DNA from: Clostridia bacterium
GTDB taxonomy: Bacteria > Bacillota > Clostridia > Peptostreptococcales > Anaerovoracaceae
Length of the DNA: 64,000 nt
Assembly: GCA_902363595.1 (NCBI GenBank)
Contig: CABJAP010000008.1
Coordinates: 145,277 to 209,276 of the forward strand
Direction of reading: 5' to 3'
Numbering within the stretch: the first letter of the stretch is position 1; every line of letters starts with the position of its first letter. This document shows positions 1-8,535 of this stretch, piece by piece. The notes under the pieces were generated by a model that was given only the letters and a program-made list of their open reading frames with translations, had not been told where the DNA came from and ran no database searches. Position numbers and translations under genes: made by a program.

Positions 1-1
1 T

Positions 2-1390
2 ATTGAAACGGTTAACCAGACGCTTTCTCAAAGTTTGACCCAAGTGATTACCAGCATTACCACCATCATCGGCATCCTAGTGATGATGATCCGCATCAAT
101 CTGCTGATGACCATCACCGCTCTAGTCGTGCTTCCGCTGTCGATGCTGATCATTCGTCTGATTATCAGCAAGACACAGGTCCACTTTAAAAATCAGCAGA
201 GATATCTGGGCGAAGTCAACAGTCATGTTGAAGAAATGTATACTGGCCATACCATTGTAAAAGCCTTTAATCAAGAGGAAAACTCCGAAGAAGTCTTTGA
301 CCATTATAATGAAAAACTCTATGAGTCCGCATGGAAATCCCAGTTCTTGTCCGGTCTGATGATGCCTCTGACCAATTTTGTGGGCAATCTGGCCTATGTT
401 GCCGTTTGCATTTTGGGCGGCCATCTGGCGCTGAAGGGAACCATCACCATTGGCAATATCCAGGCGTTTATTCAATATGTACGTTCCTTCAATCAACCGG
501 TAGCTCAGGTTGCCAACGTCGCCAACCTGCTCCAATCAACCGCAGCGGCAGCGGAACGTGTCTTTGAGTTCATCGCCGAAGAGGAGGAGGACATTTCAGC
601 CGATGTGGCTGCTGACGGCTCTTCCGCCCACACGCTTCCCCTCAATCGGGAAATCCTTCACGGAGAAGTCAGCTTTGAGCATGTGGGTTTTGGCTACAAC
701 GACAACGAGCTGATTATTAAGGACTTTAACTTCAATGTGAAGCCAGGCCAGCGGGTAGCCATCGTCGGGCCGACCGGAGCCGGTAAGACGACCATCGTCA
801 AACTGCTGCTTCGTTTCTATGAGCTGAACCGTGGACGCATCACCGTTGACGGCCACGATATTAAGGATTATTCCCGCAAGGATCTGCGCAGCATCTTCGG
901 AATGGTCCTTCAGGATACCTGGCTCTTCAGCGGCACGGTCCGCGAAAATATCCGTTACGGAAAGATGACCGCCAGTGACGATGAGGTGGCGGAGGCAGCC
1001 AAGGCAGCCCATATTCACCATTTCATCAAGACCCAGCCAAAGGGCTATGACATGGAGATCAATGAGGAAGCGTCCAATATTTCTCAAGGTCAAAAGCAGC
1101 TTTTGACCATCGCCCGGGCAATCCTGGCGGATACGCCAATTTTAATTCTGGACGAAGCCACCAGCTCGGTGGATACCAGAACCGAAACGCTGATACAAAA
1201 AGCCATGGCTAATTTGATGGAGGGCAGAACCAGCTTTATCATTGCCCACCGACTTTCAACCATTCGTGACGCTGATATGATCCTGGTCATGAACCACGGC
1301 GATATTATCGAGCAGGGCACCCATGAAGATCTGTTGGCGAAGGATGGATTTTACGCCAATCTGTATAACAGCCAGTTCAGCGGCGAGTAG
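2..1390 (+). CDS. ABC transporter permease/ATP-binding protein (exporter half), 5' truncated by window edge
   Basis: C-terminal ~460 residues of a type I ABC exporter half-transporter; the frame is open to base 2, so the TTG at 35 is an internal leucine and the true start lies left of the window. Several membrane helices are followed by a nucleotide-binding domain with Walker A GPTGAGKTT (~nt 768-795), a signature reading NISQGQKQ instead of LSGGQ, Walker B ILILDEATSSVD (~1139-1174) and H-loop IAHRLST (~1241). The ISQGQ signature is common in heterodimeric multidrug exporters of the YfiB/YfiC or LmrC/LmrD kind, so a partner half-transporter directly upstream is expected. Substrate cannot be read from sequence. 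Followed by a repeat copy and a strong terminator. Confidence 0.93.
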   Translation: METVNQTLSQSLTQVITSITTIIGILVMMIRINLLMTITALVVLPLSMLIIRLIISKTQVHFKNQQRYLGEVNSHVEEMYTGHTIVKAFNQEENSEEVFDHYNEKLYESAWKSQFLSGLMMPLTNFVGNLAYVAVCILGGHLALKGTITIGNIQAFIQYVRSFNQPVAQVANVANLLQSTAAAAERVFEFIAEEEEDISADVAADGSSAHTLPLNREILHGEVSFEHVGFGYNDNELIIKDFNFNVKPGQRVAIVGPTGAGKTTIVKLLLRFYELNRGRITVDGHDIKDYSRKDLRSIFGMVLQDTWLFSGTVRENIRYGKMTASDDEVAEAAKAAHIHHFIKTQPKGYDMEINEEASNISQGQKQLLTIARAILADTPILILDEATSSVDTRTETLIQKAMANLMEGRTSFIIAHRLSTIRDADMILVMNHGDIIEQGTHEDLLAKDGFYANLYNSQFSGE

Positions 1391-1470
1391 GCAGATGCGG
1401 GTCCAGGTTGGAGAAGCAGGCAGGATCGGGGAAAAAATCAAATCAGGGAAAAAATCAAAAAAGTTTCTCG

Positions 1471-1614
1471 AAATTTACGCTTTTTGCAACGGCTATGCCC
1501 TCTTAATTGGGCTCAAAAGCCAATATTGCTTCTTTTCCTATCAACCAGGTCCCTTAAATCCACAACTTTGCGTAAATAATGCGGATTTTTATCAAAGTTT
1601 TCCCAGATGACGCA
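1471..1614 (+). repeat. Interspersed intergenic repeat, copy A
   Basis: One of three diverged copies of a ~115-160 bp non-coding element (others at 29657-29813 + and 14592-14739 -). Shared left box: ATTTACG..TTTTGCAACGG.TATGCC; shared right box: AAATCCACAACTTTGCGTAAAT, then ATGCGGATTT. Within this copy the left ATTTACGC (1473-1480) is complementary to GCGTAAAT (1570-1577), and AAATCC (1556-1561) to GGATTT (1583-1588), so it could fold. It starts about 80 nt after the ABC gene stop, in that gene's orientation. Confidence 0.6.
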
Positions 1615-1632
1615 GCAAGGGAAATGAAATTA

Positions 1633-1678
1633 AAAACAGGGCTGATACACGAAGCAACTTGTGTATCAGCCCTGTTTT
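1633..1678. terminator. Bidirectional rho-independent terminator
   Basis: Perfect 18-bp stem (1633-1650 with 1661-1678) and 10-nt loop, A-run on the left arm and T-run on the right, so it works in both directions. It sits between the convergent ABC exporter gene (+) and the small ORF/beta-propeller/sigma operon (-). Confidence 0.93.
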
Positions 1679-1686
1679 CTTATCCG

Positions 1687-1824
1687 TTAAAACATATATA
1701 AATGGAAGCTTTCCAGCTGCCCGTCGTGGGGCAGCAAATCAGAATCTCCCTCTCCCCCCTGGCAGGCCATGATCGATGCCCGGTAGGGTATTCCTTTTTC
1801 ATCCAGCTTGTATGTATAAACCAT
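1687..1824 (-). CDS. Small protein, 45 aa, unknown function
   Basis: Short ORF with a strong site: AAAGGAGG nine bases before ATG at 1824, stop at 1687-1689, immediately before the shared terminator. The protein begins MVYTYKLDEKG and ends SFHLYMF; it is soluble with a single Cys and no TM segment or signal peptide. I do not recognise it. It lies 52 nt downstream of the beta-propeller gene on the same strand and is probably the last gene of the sigma-factor operon. Good ribosome site and tight placement support a real gene; no homology evidence. Confidence 0.55.
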   Translation of the reverse strand: MVYTYKLDEKGIPYRASIMACQGGEGDSDLLPHDGQLESFHLYMF

Positions 1825-1876
1825 ATTCCAACCTCCTTTAACTGGATTATGGTCCATCCGGATTCTTTTTATTCCT

Positions 1877-3655
1877 TTAAATATTCAGCAAATCAATTTT
1901 TCTAAAATCCGGCAGCTGATAGCTCCTAATCTGGTTCATCTGAACAAGATAAAACACATCCCCGATATACAGGCCCCGAATGTCATAGCAGTTGTTTCCT
2001 ACCGGCTCTTTAAACACCTGCTTGAAGCCGTTTTCATACCGATAGATATAGTAGCCGGCCCCTTTTCTCCCGCTTGCAGCAAAGCCGAAAATATTCTTCT
2101 CAGGGTCGATCATGACTGCCCGATGATTGGACAGGACTTCTGCGTCAAACGTATCCTTTATGATAACCGTACTTTCTTCCTTCACCTGGGAAGGGTCGCT
2201 GATATCGAACATGGACAGCTTCACCCCGGAAGTAACTGCGTTTTCATCGGCAGCCTGCCCGATTCCCAGCAGCCGGTCCTTCCCGTAAAAATGCAGATAT
2301 TCCGAAAAGCCCGGTATCTTCAGCGCGCCCAGGATTTTCGGATTTGCGGGGTCGGACAGATCGACGGAAAACAGCGGGTCCGTTTGCCTGTAGGTCACAA
2401 AATAGCCTCTGTCCTGGAGAAACCTGGCTGAATAGATCCGTTCATCCTTGGCCAGCTTGAGAATGCTGCCCGTTACCTTCATATTTTCGTCCAGCACATA
2501 GACGTTGTTATAGGTGCTTCCCGACGCTCCGTTCAGTGTGGTAACCAGCCGCAGATTACCCTTATATTCATCCATTGAAAAAGAATCATTGAAATAACCC
2601 TTTACCTTGCCGGTCGTCTGGTATTGGATTTTCCCGTCTTTATAAGAAAACTTGCGGATCTCCGTGTCCTTTCCGTCCTGGCTCCGATCTGAAGCTGCAT
2701 AGATGTGTTTCTGGCTCACATAAAACGTATCGCCGGATGAAAGAACCGATTTGCGGTCAGATGCCCGGTCCGGCTTTGTAAGATCAATTGCTGTCATCAC
2801 CAAGTATTGGGGAGTCTGCGGGTTTTCCGGCACAATGATTTCCGGCATTTTGATCGTCTCCCCATTCACCAGCGGCACATATTGGTCGGTCTTATTCCGG
2901 CTTTCCGGAAGATCGGGATAATAGTTGCTGAAGATATACAGATAACCGCCCTCCATCCTGCTTGTATGAAGCTCGCCGCTCTGGGTCACAGTCCCCGCAC
3001 GTTCCGGCTTTTGCCGATCCTTCACATCATAGGTGTAGATGATGGTCTCAACACCGCCTTTATCAGTCTGATGGGTGCCGGTAACTGACAGGCGGTCTCC
3101 TTCCACATAAAGCTCCTGTGCCGTAAGCTGGCTGTCCAGCGGAATCACAGAGCATGTTTTCATCTTTCCGGCCTTTGCCTTGACGATGGATACGGAGACA
3201 TAATCCCGGTCCAAAACGTAAAGATACTCTCCGTCCGTTTTAACAATGTCACCTTCATCCACGCCTTCCACCTGTATATTGGTGTCGGAAAAAGATTCCT
3301 TCGCCGATTCGTCTTCGGAAAAGGTACGCGCCGCTTTCTCCGGGATCCCTCCTGATGCTTTATCCATGATCCGGTTGTCGATCAGACTATTCTGCTGACT
3401 CGTAAGCTCCTGCAGCGTCTGATAAAGTTCCCCATAGCTGTCGCTGTCCTTGCCTTTTGTCTGGCTCAGCAAAAACCCGCTGCCCACCACCAGCATCAAC
3501 GCCGCAGCCCCGGCAATGACTTTGACCCAGGTGCGCTTCTTTTTGCGGGCTGACTGCTCCAGGCGATTTTGTATCCGATCCGGCTTCAAGCTCTCCGGAA
3601 TCTCAATGGTTTCCCCATCCTTTTGCAGCTTTTTTCTCAGATCCTCTTCTCTCAT
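1877..3655 (-). CDS. Membrane-anchored beta-propeller domain protein (putative sigma-factor partner)
   Basis: 592 aa. Residues 1-41 are charged and cytoplasmic, ~42-64 form one TM helix, and the rest is an extracytoplasmic domain with recurring propeller-blade segments (VEGVDEGDIVKTDGEYLYVLD, GDRLSVTG, GGYLYIFSNYY), typical of the secreted beta-propeller family found in clostridia and archaea (Pfam Beta_propel). ATG at 3655 overlaps the sigma factor stop (ATGA) behind GGAGGAGGAG. The short N-terminal tail plus single TM next to an ECF sigma gene is the layout of a membrane anti-sigma factor; that role is inferred from context, since no classical zinc anti-sigma motif is visible. Confidence 0.82.
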   Translation of the reverse strand: MREEDLRKKLQKDGETIEIPESLKPDRIQNRLEQSARKKKRTWVKVIAGAAALMLVVGSGFLLSQTKGKDSDSYGELYQTLQELTSQQNSLIDNRIMDKASGGIPEKAARTFSEDESAKESFSDTNIQVEGVDEGDIVKTDGEYLYVLDRDYVSVSIVKAKAGKMKTCSVIPLDSQLTAQELYVEGDRLSVTGTHQTDKGGVETIIYTYDVKDRQKPERAGTVTQSGELHTSRMEGGYLYIFSNYYPDLPESRNKTDQYVPLVNGETIKMPEIIVPENPQTPQYLVMTAIDLTKPDRASDRKSVLSSGDTFYVSQKHIYAASDRSQDGKDTEIRKFSYKDGKIQYQTTGKVKGYFNDSFSMDEYKGNLRLVTTLNGASGSTYNNVYVLDENMKVTGSILKLAKDERIYSARFLQDRGYFVTYRQTDPLFSVDLSDPANPKILGALKIPGFSEYLHFYGKDRLLGIGQAADENAVTSGVKLSMFDISDPSQVKEESTVIIKDTFDAEVLSNHRAVMIDPEKNIFGFAASGRKGAGYYIYRYENGFKQVFKEPVGNNCYDIRGLYIGDVFYLVQMNQIRSYQLPDFRKIDLLNI

Positions 3656-4170
3656 ATGCTCTCCTCCTCCCCTAGAAACCGCCGCATTTTTTGAAAGGCT
3701 CTGCTCATCTTGGAGCGTACTGTTGGTGCGGGAAGTCCCATTTGCTCCCCGATTTCGCCGCTGCGATATCCTCCGAATACGGAGAGGGCCACAATCATCC
3801 GCTCCTGGTCGCTGAGCTGTTCAAAGGCTTCCCTCAGACTGAGGGTCGTGCCGGGGTCCGCTGCCAGATAAGGCTCCTCTTCCTGCCCCAGCTGCTGCTG
3901 ACGCTCCTTTTGCTTCAACTTTTTGCGGCATTGATTGACCAGAATCTGAAACATCCAGCTTTTGAAAGCATCCGCCTTTTTCAGCATCCCGATTTTTTCG
4001 AAGGCTGTCATAACAGCCTCGCTGACCGCATCTTCCGCATCCTGAGGCTGTTTCATCGTGTAAAAGGCGAAGCGATACAGATCCATGTATATTTCTTCAT
4101 AAAGGGCGGCGAAGGCTTGGGTGCTGCCCTTCTTTGCCTGCCGCACCAGTTCCTGACGGTCAATATTCAT
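3652..4170 (-). CDS. RNA polymerase sigma factor, ECF-type sigma-70 family
   Basis: 172 aa. Region 2 covers roughly residues 20-85 (YRFAFYTMKQPQDAEDAVSE.. MTAFEKI .. FKSWMFQI, the -10 recognition part) and region 4 roughly 105-165 (LSDQERMIVALSVFGGYRSGEIGEQMGLPAPTVRSKMSRA, a helix-turn-helix for -35 recognition). A longer frame exists to 4191, but AAGGAG sits just ahead of the ATG at 4170, which I take as the start. Translationally coupled (4-nt overlap) to the beta-propeller protein. Target genes are unknown; autoregulation is usual in such pairs. Confidence 0.92.
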   Translation of the reverse strand: MNIDRQELVRQAKKGSTQAFAALYEEIYMDLYRFAFYTMKQPQDAEDAVSEAVMTAFEKIGMLKKADAFKSWMFQILVNQCRKKLKQKERQQQLGQEEEPYLAADPGTTLSLREAFEQLSDQERMIVALSVFGGYRSGEIGEQMGLPAPTVRSKMSRAFQKMRRFLGEEESI

Positions 4171-4258
4171 GGCCAATCTCCTTTCTTTCACTTATTTGAT
4201 CTTCAAGCGGCCCTGATTGTTGCATAGGAAGAAAACTTTTTTATGGAAATGCCGGATC

Positions 4259-4287
4259 TTGCCGGCTCATCATTTTCATCGTATACT
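4259..4287 (+). promoter_or_regulatory. Sigma-A promoter for the 4318 acetyltransferase
   Basis: TTGCCG (4259-4264), 17-nt spacer, TATACT (4282-4287), about 30 nt ahead of the ATG at 4318. It lies between divergent genes. Confidence 0.65.
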
Positions 4288-4317
4288 TAACCATAGCACA
4301 AGGAAAGGAAAAACGAA

Positions 4318-4734
4318 ATGATTACTTACAGAAATGAAATCTCTACAGAAGCTTATCATACACTTAGACACGGAGTTGGATGGAAGGCGCTGGACTCGGC
4401 GCAGGCCGCCAGAGGCTTGAAAAATTCCGCTTATCTCATATCCGCCTGGGACGGCGGTCTGCCGGCGGGCATGGCCAGGGTGATCAGCGATGGGGGTTAT
4501 ATGTTCCTGATCGTCGATGTTATGGTCCTGCCGGAGTATCAGGGCCGGGGGATTGGCAGAGAGATGATGAACCGGATCAACAGCTGGATCGATGAGCTGG
4601 CCAGAGACGGCAGCTGTATCATGGTCAATCTGATGGCCACCCCCGGCAATGAGAGTTTCTATGAAAAGCTGGGCTTTGTAACAAGGCCCAACGACCACAT
4701 GGGCGCCGGCATGGTCCGCTGGATCAACGGGTGA
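4318..4734 (+). CDS. GNAT family N-acetyltransferase
   Basis: 138 aa, GCN5-related fold. The acetyl-CoA motif V.PEYQGRGIGREMM lies at about residues 69-84, followed by the usual C-terminal NESFYEKLGF motif (~115-124). RBS GGAAAGG precedes the ATG. Single-gene unit divergent from the sigma operon. The acceptor substrate cannot be inferred; small size suggests a soluble enzyme acting on an amine or a protein N-terminus. Confidence 0.88.
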   Translation: MITYRNEISTEAYHTLRHGVGWKALDSAQAARGLKNSAYLISAWDGGLPAGMARVISDGGYMFLIVDVMVLPEYQGRGIGREMMNRINSWIDELARDGSCIMVNLMATPGNESFYEKLGFVTRPNDHMGAGMVRWING

Positions 4735-4751
4735 TTGGCAGCGATAATTCT

Positions 4752-5384
4752 CTATTTGCCCTTCATTAATTTCTTGTAATAGCTCTCAGCCGTATACAAA
4801 GCCGCAGCCGGATTGTGGCCCAGCACCCGGTCTTTGGTGACAACGGTTGTGGCCAGTGCCTGTGAGTATTTATAAAACAGGCTGTCATGGCCTACGCACA
4901 GACCCATGACCAGGTTGAGATCGGTCCCCGCCTCATTGAGCAGCTTGGCCTGCATGATCGGGTTGCACATGGAAACGCCCAGTTCCTCGCATTTGGCATC
5001 AATGCCTACGGAAGTCTTGGGGATAGCCCCTACTTTGCATGCAACGCCGTAAACCTCAAAACCGCGGTTCCTCAAAATTTTAGTCAGGGTTCTCGACTCC
5101 TTGAGCAGACCTACGCAGGTGGCGATGCCCAGCTTCTTGGCGCCGATTTTTTCGGCAAAATTCATCACCTCTTCCACCCTGCAATCCATGCAGTATCCTT
5201 CTGTTTCCACCTCAGCGGCCGCGATGGCGGCCCGTTTATTCTCTTCCTGACCGTAGCACTGCAAAACTTCCTCAACCTGCTCGTCCGTCAGCGCAGCAGT
5301 CGGACAAAAGTCCGGGTACATCCGGTCCAAAAACTCGCAGTTGCGCACAGCGCAGTCCACACAGGACATGGTTTTATCACTCAT
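4752..5384 (-). CDS. DUF1847 family metal-binding protein
   Basis: 210 aa. Cys-rich N-terminus (SCVDCAVRNC, DFCP) and a second pair (YCMDC around residue 65), followed by a GIATCVGLLKESR segment and a conserved CxxGAIPK..C motif. This matches the DUF1847 family of anaerobes, predicted to bind metal; no biochemical function is established to my knowledge. A frame extends two codons further, but the ATG at 5384 has the correct spacing from AGAGG, whereas the first ATG abuts it. Convergent with the acetyltransferase gene, 17 nt between stops. Confidence 0.82.
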   Translation of the reverse strand: MSDKTMSCVDCAVRNCEFLDRMYPDFCPTAALTDEQVEEVLQCYGQEENKRAAIAAAEVETEGYCMDCRVEEVMNFAEKIGAKKLGIATCVGLLKESRTLTKILRNRGFEVYGVACKVGAIPKTSVGIDAKCEELGVSMCNPIMQAKLLNEAGTDLNLVMGLCVGHDSLFYKYSQALATTVVTKDRVLGHNPAAALYTAESYYKKLMKGK

Positions 5385-5557
5385 AAGCATCCTCTTTTCT
5401 CATTAAACTTTATTCCTATTATACCTTTCTTTTGCTGCCTGCCGCAATCCATTTCAGCCACTTAATACCAGGAATAAATGGATTGGCAATCAGGGCCGAT
5501 TGTGATACTCTATAAATAACCGTATATTGCTCCTTTCTAATACGAGGAGGACTCATT

Positions 5558-6961
5558 ATGAAAAGAAGAAAGATCCTATCTATCACAATCTGCGTCTGTC
5601 TGCTCATCTGCATGTTCCCGCAGCTGGCTTTCGCCGCAGAAGCTGATCCGCAGGCCAATCAGCAAACAGAGCCTGTAATCAGCACCGATGCCGCAGAGCC
5701 GCAGAAAGCGCCTGCCGAAGTCACAGACCCTCCCGAAAGCCCAATGCCGCAGGCAGAGCCGACTACTGCTGACGACAAGGGCGGGGAACCGCAAGGCACG
5801 GTCCAAAATCAGAGCACCTCTGAGCAGGAAAGTTCTGCCGCCGCTCCTTCAGATTCTCCGACAGAGTCACCGCAGCCTGAGCCGGCATCTGTTGAAAGCT
5901 CTAATGCTTTTAGTCAAAGCCAAGCCAGTACGCCTGCCGCTGAGCAGGAGACTTCTGCAGCTTCCCTGACGACGAAAAAAGCCGCGGCTCCAATGGAGGG
6001 CGCCCCCAAAGAACAAGCTGGCGCTGCCAAGTCTAAGACCATTGCTACCGTAAAGAAAACGGCTGCCGGAGTCACCATATCCGGCGGAATCGAAGGCAAG
6101 GACTGGGTTTACGATTCCAGTCAGCAGACCCTGGTCATCCAAAAGGACGGGATTACCGTCAGCGGAACAGCCACCGACGATCTGGCAATTCTCTGCACGA
6201 TGGCAGTGACCGCCATTACCATCGATAATCTGGATCATGGCAGCAATGTAATTGCCTTGATGTCGGCGGACGAAAACGGCAATTCTCTGACAGACCTTAC
6301 CATTAAGATTCAGGGGGAAAACCGCATTGACGCAATCGTAGGAATGGGTGATATCACCCTGGTTGGTACGAAAAACAGCCGCTTGGATTTGACCCTGGGC
6401 GCGATGGCATTCCAGGATTTGAATTTTAAAAACGCAGTGGTCAATGGAGGTTCCTTTATGGCGATTCGTGATCTCAATATCAAGGGGAAATCGGTGGTCA
6501 CGGCTAAATTTAACAAATACCTGTCTCCTGGCGATACCGCTGCCATGATTTTTGCCGGGAGGGATCTGAATATTGATCTGGCAAAAGGCGGAAAGGTCAC
6601 GGCTGATGGATATGCGGGGAGCAGCAAGTACCATTATCAGGACCGTACTTTCCCTCTTCTGGCCGGACGCAGCATTAACATCAGCAAAGGCAGTCACGTA
6701 TCTACTCCCAGCGGCGGAAAGGTGGGGACCTATTACGACGAGGGACTTTCCCTGCAAGCAATCCTCAACGCCGACGGAAGCCCTGCTGTAGATGCCTCGG
6801 TCCAGTACGGCACCGATAAATCCCTAACCGCCAGCGCCTCTGTATCCGACATTTCCTCTTCACCCCAGACCGGAGACTATGGTGCAGGACTGGTATTCCT
6901 TTACATCGTACTGCTGGCTGCGGGAGCAGCCGCCCTCATCAGCAGGAGAAAAACAGAATAA
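5558..6961 (+). CDS. Secreted cell-surface protein with beta-helix-like domain and PQTGD-type anchor
   Basis: 467 aa. Signal peptide ~1-27 (ICVCLLICMFPQLAFA-AE). Residues ~28-165 are a low-complexity Pro/Glu/Ser/Ala/Gln linker. Residues ~168-425 hold repeated strands (DLTIKIQGENRI, DITLVGTKNSRLDLTL, DLNIKGKSVV, DLNIDLAKGGKVTADG, SINISKGSHVST) like right-handed beta-helix carbohydrate-binding surface proteins. The C-terminus has SSPQTGD, a hydrophobic helix and RRKTE, a non-canonical sortase signal (PQTG instead of LPXTG). Clear GAGGAGG ribosome site. Function in adhesion or wall binding is inferred; no sortase gene is in the window. Confidence 0.78.
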   Translation: MKRRKILSITICVCLLICMFPQLAFAAEADPQANQQTEPVISTDAAEPQKAPAEVTDPPESPMPQAEPTTADDKGGEPQGTVQNQSTSEQESSAAAPSDSPTESPQPEPASVESSNAFSQSQASTPAAEQETSAASLTTKKAAAPMEGAPKEQAGAAKSKTIATVKKTAAGVTISGGIEGKDWVYDSSQQTLVIQKDGITVSGTATDDLAILCTMAVTAITIDNLDHGSNVIALMSADENGNSLTDLTIKIQGENRIDAIVGMGDITLVGTKNSRLDLTLGAMAFQDLNFKNAVVNGGSFMAIRDLNIKGKSVVTAKFNKYLSPGDTAAMIFAGRDLNIDLAKGGKVTADGYAGSSKYHYQDRTFPLLAGRSINISKGSHVSTPSGGKVGTYYDEGLSLQAILNADGSPAVDASVQYGTDKSLTASASVSDISSSPQTGDYGAGLVFLYIVLLAAGAAALISRRKTE

Positions 6962-6980
6962 ACATACTGCCATAACGATA

Positions 6981-7034
6981 AAAGCGGTCAGCTGCGTGAA
7001 GGAAAGAAATTTTCTTCATGCGGCTGACCGCTTT
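6981..7034. terminator. Bidirectional terminator between surface protein and dapH
   Basis: Long stem AAAGCGGTCAGC..GTGAAG (6981-7001) with CTTCATGCGGCTGACCGCTTT-type right arm (7014-7034), two small mismatches. Serves the + gene ending at 6961 and the lysine operon ending at 7070 on the - strand. Confidence 0.88.
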
Positions 7035-7069
7035 CTATTTGCTTAGTTTTCCCGGCCCAGGGTCTTTGT

Positions 7070-7762
7070 CTACAGCTGCCTCAGGGCATCCACGATCTCG
7101 ATCTTTTCCGCACTGGTATCTTGGGCGGATTTGATCACTCTGGCCGGAACGCCTGCAACCACAGCGCCAGCCGGAACGTCTTCAATGACAACAGCCCCTG
7201 CGGCAACCACCGCGCCTTTTCCAACCCGGCAGCCTTCCAGGACTACTGCATTAGCGCCGATTACTACATTATCTTCAATGGTAACAGGCGTTGCGTTGGG
7301 CGGCTCGATCACGCCGGCCAGGACCGTTCCTGCACCAATATGACAGTTTTTTCCAACTGTCGCTCTGCCGCCGAGAACCGCTCCCATGTCAATCATGGTT
7401 CCTGAACCTATAACGGAGCCGATATTGATGACCGCTCCCATCATGATTACTGCGTTATCACCAATCTCAACCATATCCCGGATAATGGCGCCCGGTTCAA
7501 TGCGGGCATTGATGTTGCGCGTATCCAAAAGCGGGATTGCCGAATTGCGGCAGTCGCTTTCTACTACAAAATCTTCAAGTTTATCTTTGTTGGCTTCAAG
7601 CATAGGGCCCAGCACCTTCCAATCGCCAAACACGATCTTATCGCCGGTTCCGAATACCTGGCACTCTCCAAAATCCACCGGCGCTTTTTCTTTAACATAA
7701 ACTTTTACGGGAGTCTTTTTTTCTGCGTTTCCTATAAATTCTATTAATTCTCTTGCTTCCAT
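7070..7762 (-). CDS. dapH: 2,3,4,5-tetrahydropyridine-2,6-dicarboxylate N-acetyltransferase
   Basis: 230 aa. Transfers acetyl from acetyl-CoA to tetrahydrodipicolinate, giving N-acetyl-2-amino-6-oxopimelate, the first step of the acetylase branch of DAP/lysine synthesis. N-terminal DapH domain ([23 protein letters not shown]) followed by a left-handed beta-helix of hexapeptide repeats ([20 protein letters not shown].. ) from ~residue 90 to 200. The ATG at 7762 has GGAAGCGAG upstream; the frame runs further but encodes no family sequence. Last gene of the riboswitch operon, 19 nt after dapB. Confidence 0.95.
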   Translation of the reverse strand: MEARELIEFIGNAEKKTPVKVYVKEKAPVDFGECQVFGTGDKIVFGDWKVLGPMLEANKDKLEDFVVESDCRNSAIPLLDTRNINARIEPGAIIRDMVEIGDNAVIMMGAVINIGSVIGSGTMIDMGAVLGGRATVGKNCHIGAGTVLAGVIEPPNATPVTIEDNVVIGANAVVLEGCRVGKGAVVAAGAVVIEDVPAGAVVAGVPARVIKSAQDTSAEKIEIVDALRQL

Positions 7763-7781
7763 CTGTAACTCGCTTCCTTTT

Positions 7782-8498
7782 TTAATCGCCAAACAGCACA
7801 TTTTCCATATTATACAAGCCTGGTCCTGCTGTCTGGGCAAAAGCCGCCGCCTTCACAGCACCTGCGGCAAAGATTTTCTTGGAACCGGCCGTATGTTTGA
7901 TTTCTAAAATTTCATCATCTCCGGCAAAGATCACATCGTGTTCTCCGGCGATGGTGCCGCCGCGAATAGCATGGATGCCGATCTCCCGTCCTCTTTTGCG
8001 GTTTCCTTCTCTGCCGTGTACTTCCTCATATTTCCCTTGGCCGTTGATGGCATTTACCAGCATCTTGGCCGTACCGCTGGGTGAATCCAGCTTTTTGTTA
8101 TGGTGCTTTTCAATAACCTCGATATCAAAGCTATCCTCCAGAATCGGCGTGATCTCTTGCAAAACCCGCTTCATCACCGTGATGCCCAGAGAAAAGTTGG
8201 CTGCAAATACCACCGGTACCTGCTGGGCCATATCCGTAATCATTTGCTGCTGCTCCAGGCTGAACCCTGTGGTCGCGATCACTGCCGGGCAAGACCTGGC
8301 AATGCAGTAGTCCATCAGCATTTCCAGATTGTCCGGGTTGCTGAAGTCGATGACCACGTCCACTTGACCTTCAATATCGTGAATCCGCTCCCCGTTCCTC
8401 GGTTCCACGATTCCCGACAGGGACATGCCCTGGTGTTCTTCAATCGTTTGGGCCAGTACATGGCCCATTGCTCCTGCGCCTAAAATGGCTGCGTTCAT
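7782..8498 (-). CDS. dapB: 4-hydroxy-tetrahydrodipicolinate reductase
   Basis: 238 aa. NAD(P)H-dependent reduction of hydroxy-tetrahydrodipicolinate to tetrahydrodipicolinate. N-terminal Rossmann motif AILGAGAMG (~residues 4-12), [13 protein letters not shown], and the catalytic/substrate motif [15 protein letters not shown] (~125-140) with paired histidines. Start at ATG 8498 behind GGGAGGAGGAG; the ten codons upstream contain this ribosome site. Slightly shorter than the common ~250-270 aa. Between dapA and dapH. Confidence 0.95.
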   Translation of the reverse strand: MNAAILGAGAMGHVLAQTIEEHQGMSLSGIVEPRNGERIHDIEGQVDVVIDFSNPDNLEMLMDYCIARSCPAVIATTGFSLEQQQMITDMAQQVPVVFAANFSLGITVMKRVLQEITPILEDSFDIEVIEKHHNKKLDSPSGTAKMLVNAINGQGKYEEVHGREGNRKRGREIGIHAIRGGTIAGEHDVIFAGDDEILEIKHTAGSKKIFAAGAVKAAAFAQTAGPGLYNMENVLFGD

Positions 8499-8535
8499 AT
8501 TCTCCTCCTCCCATTTTCCTTTCTGCACAAATACC

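Noticed and set aside
596..1093. Long open frames antisense to the ABC transporter, and similar shadows throughout (for example 26 to 28.9 kb on the - strand, 512 codons opposite the kinase).
   Set aside because: They lie wholly opposite strong protein families, lack ribosome sites and encode no recognisable domains.
4192..4258. Possible ECF-type autoregulated promoter (TGCAAC near -35) ahead of the sigma factor gene.
   Set aside because: No convincing -10 partner and the target motif of this sigma factor is unknown; one hexamer is not evidence.
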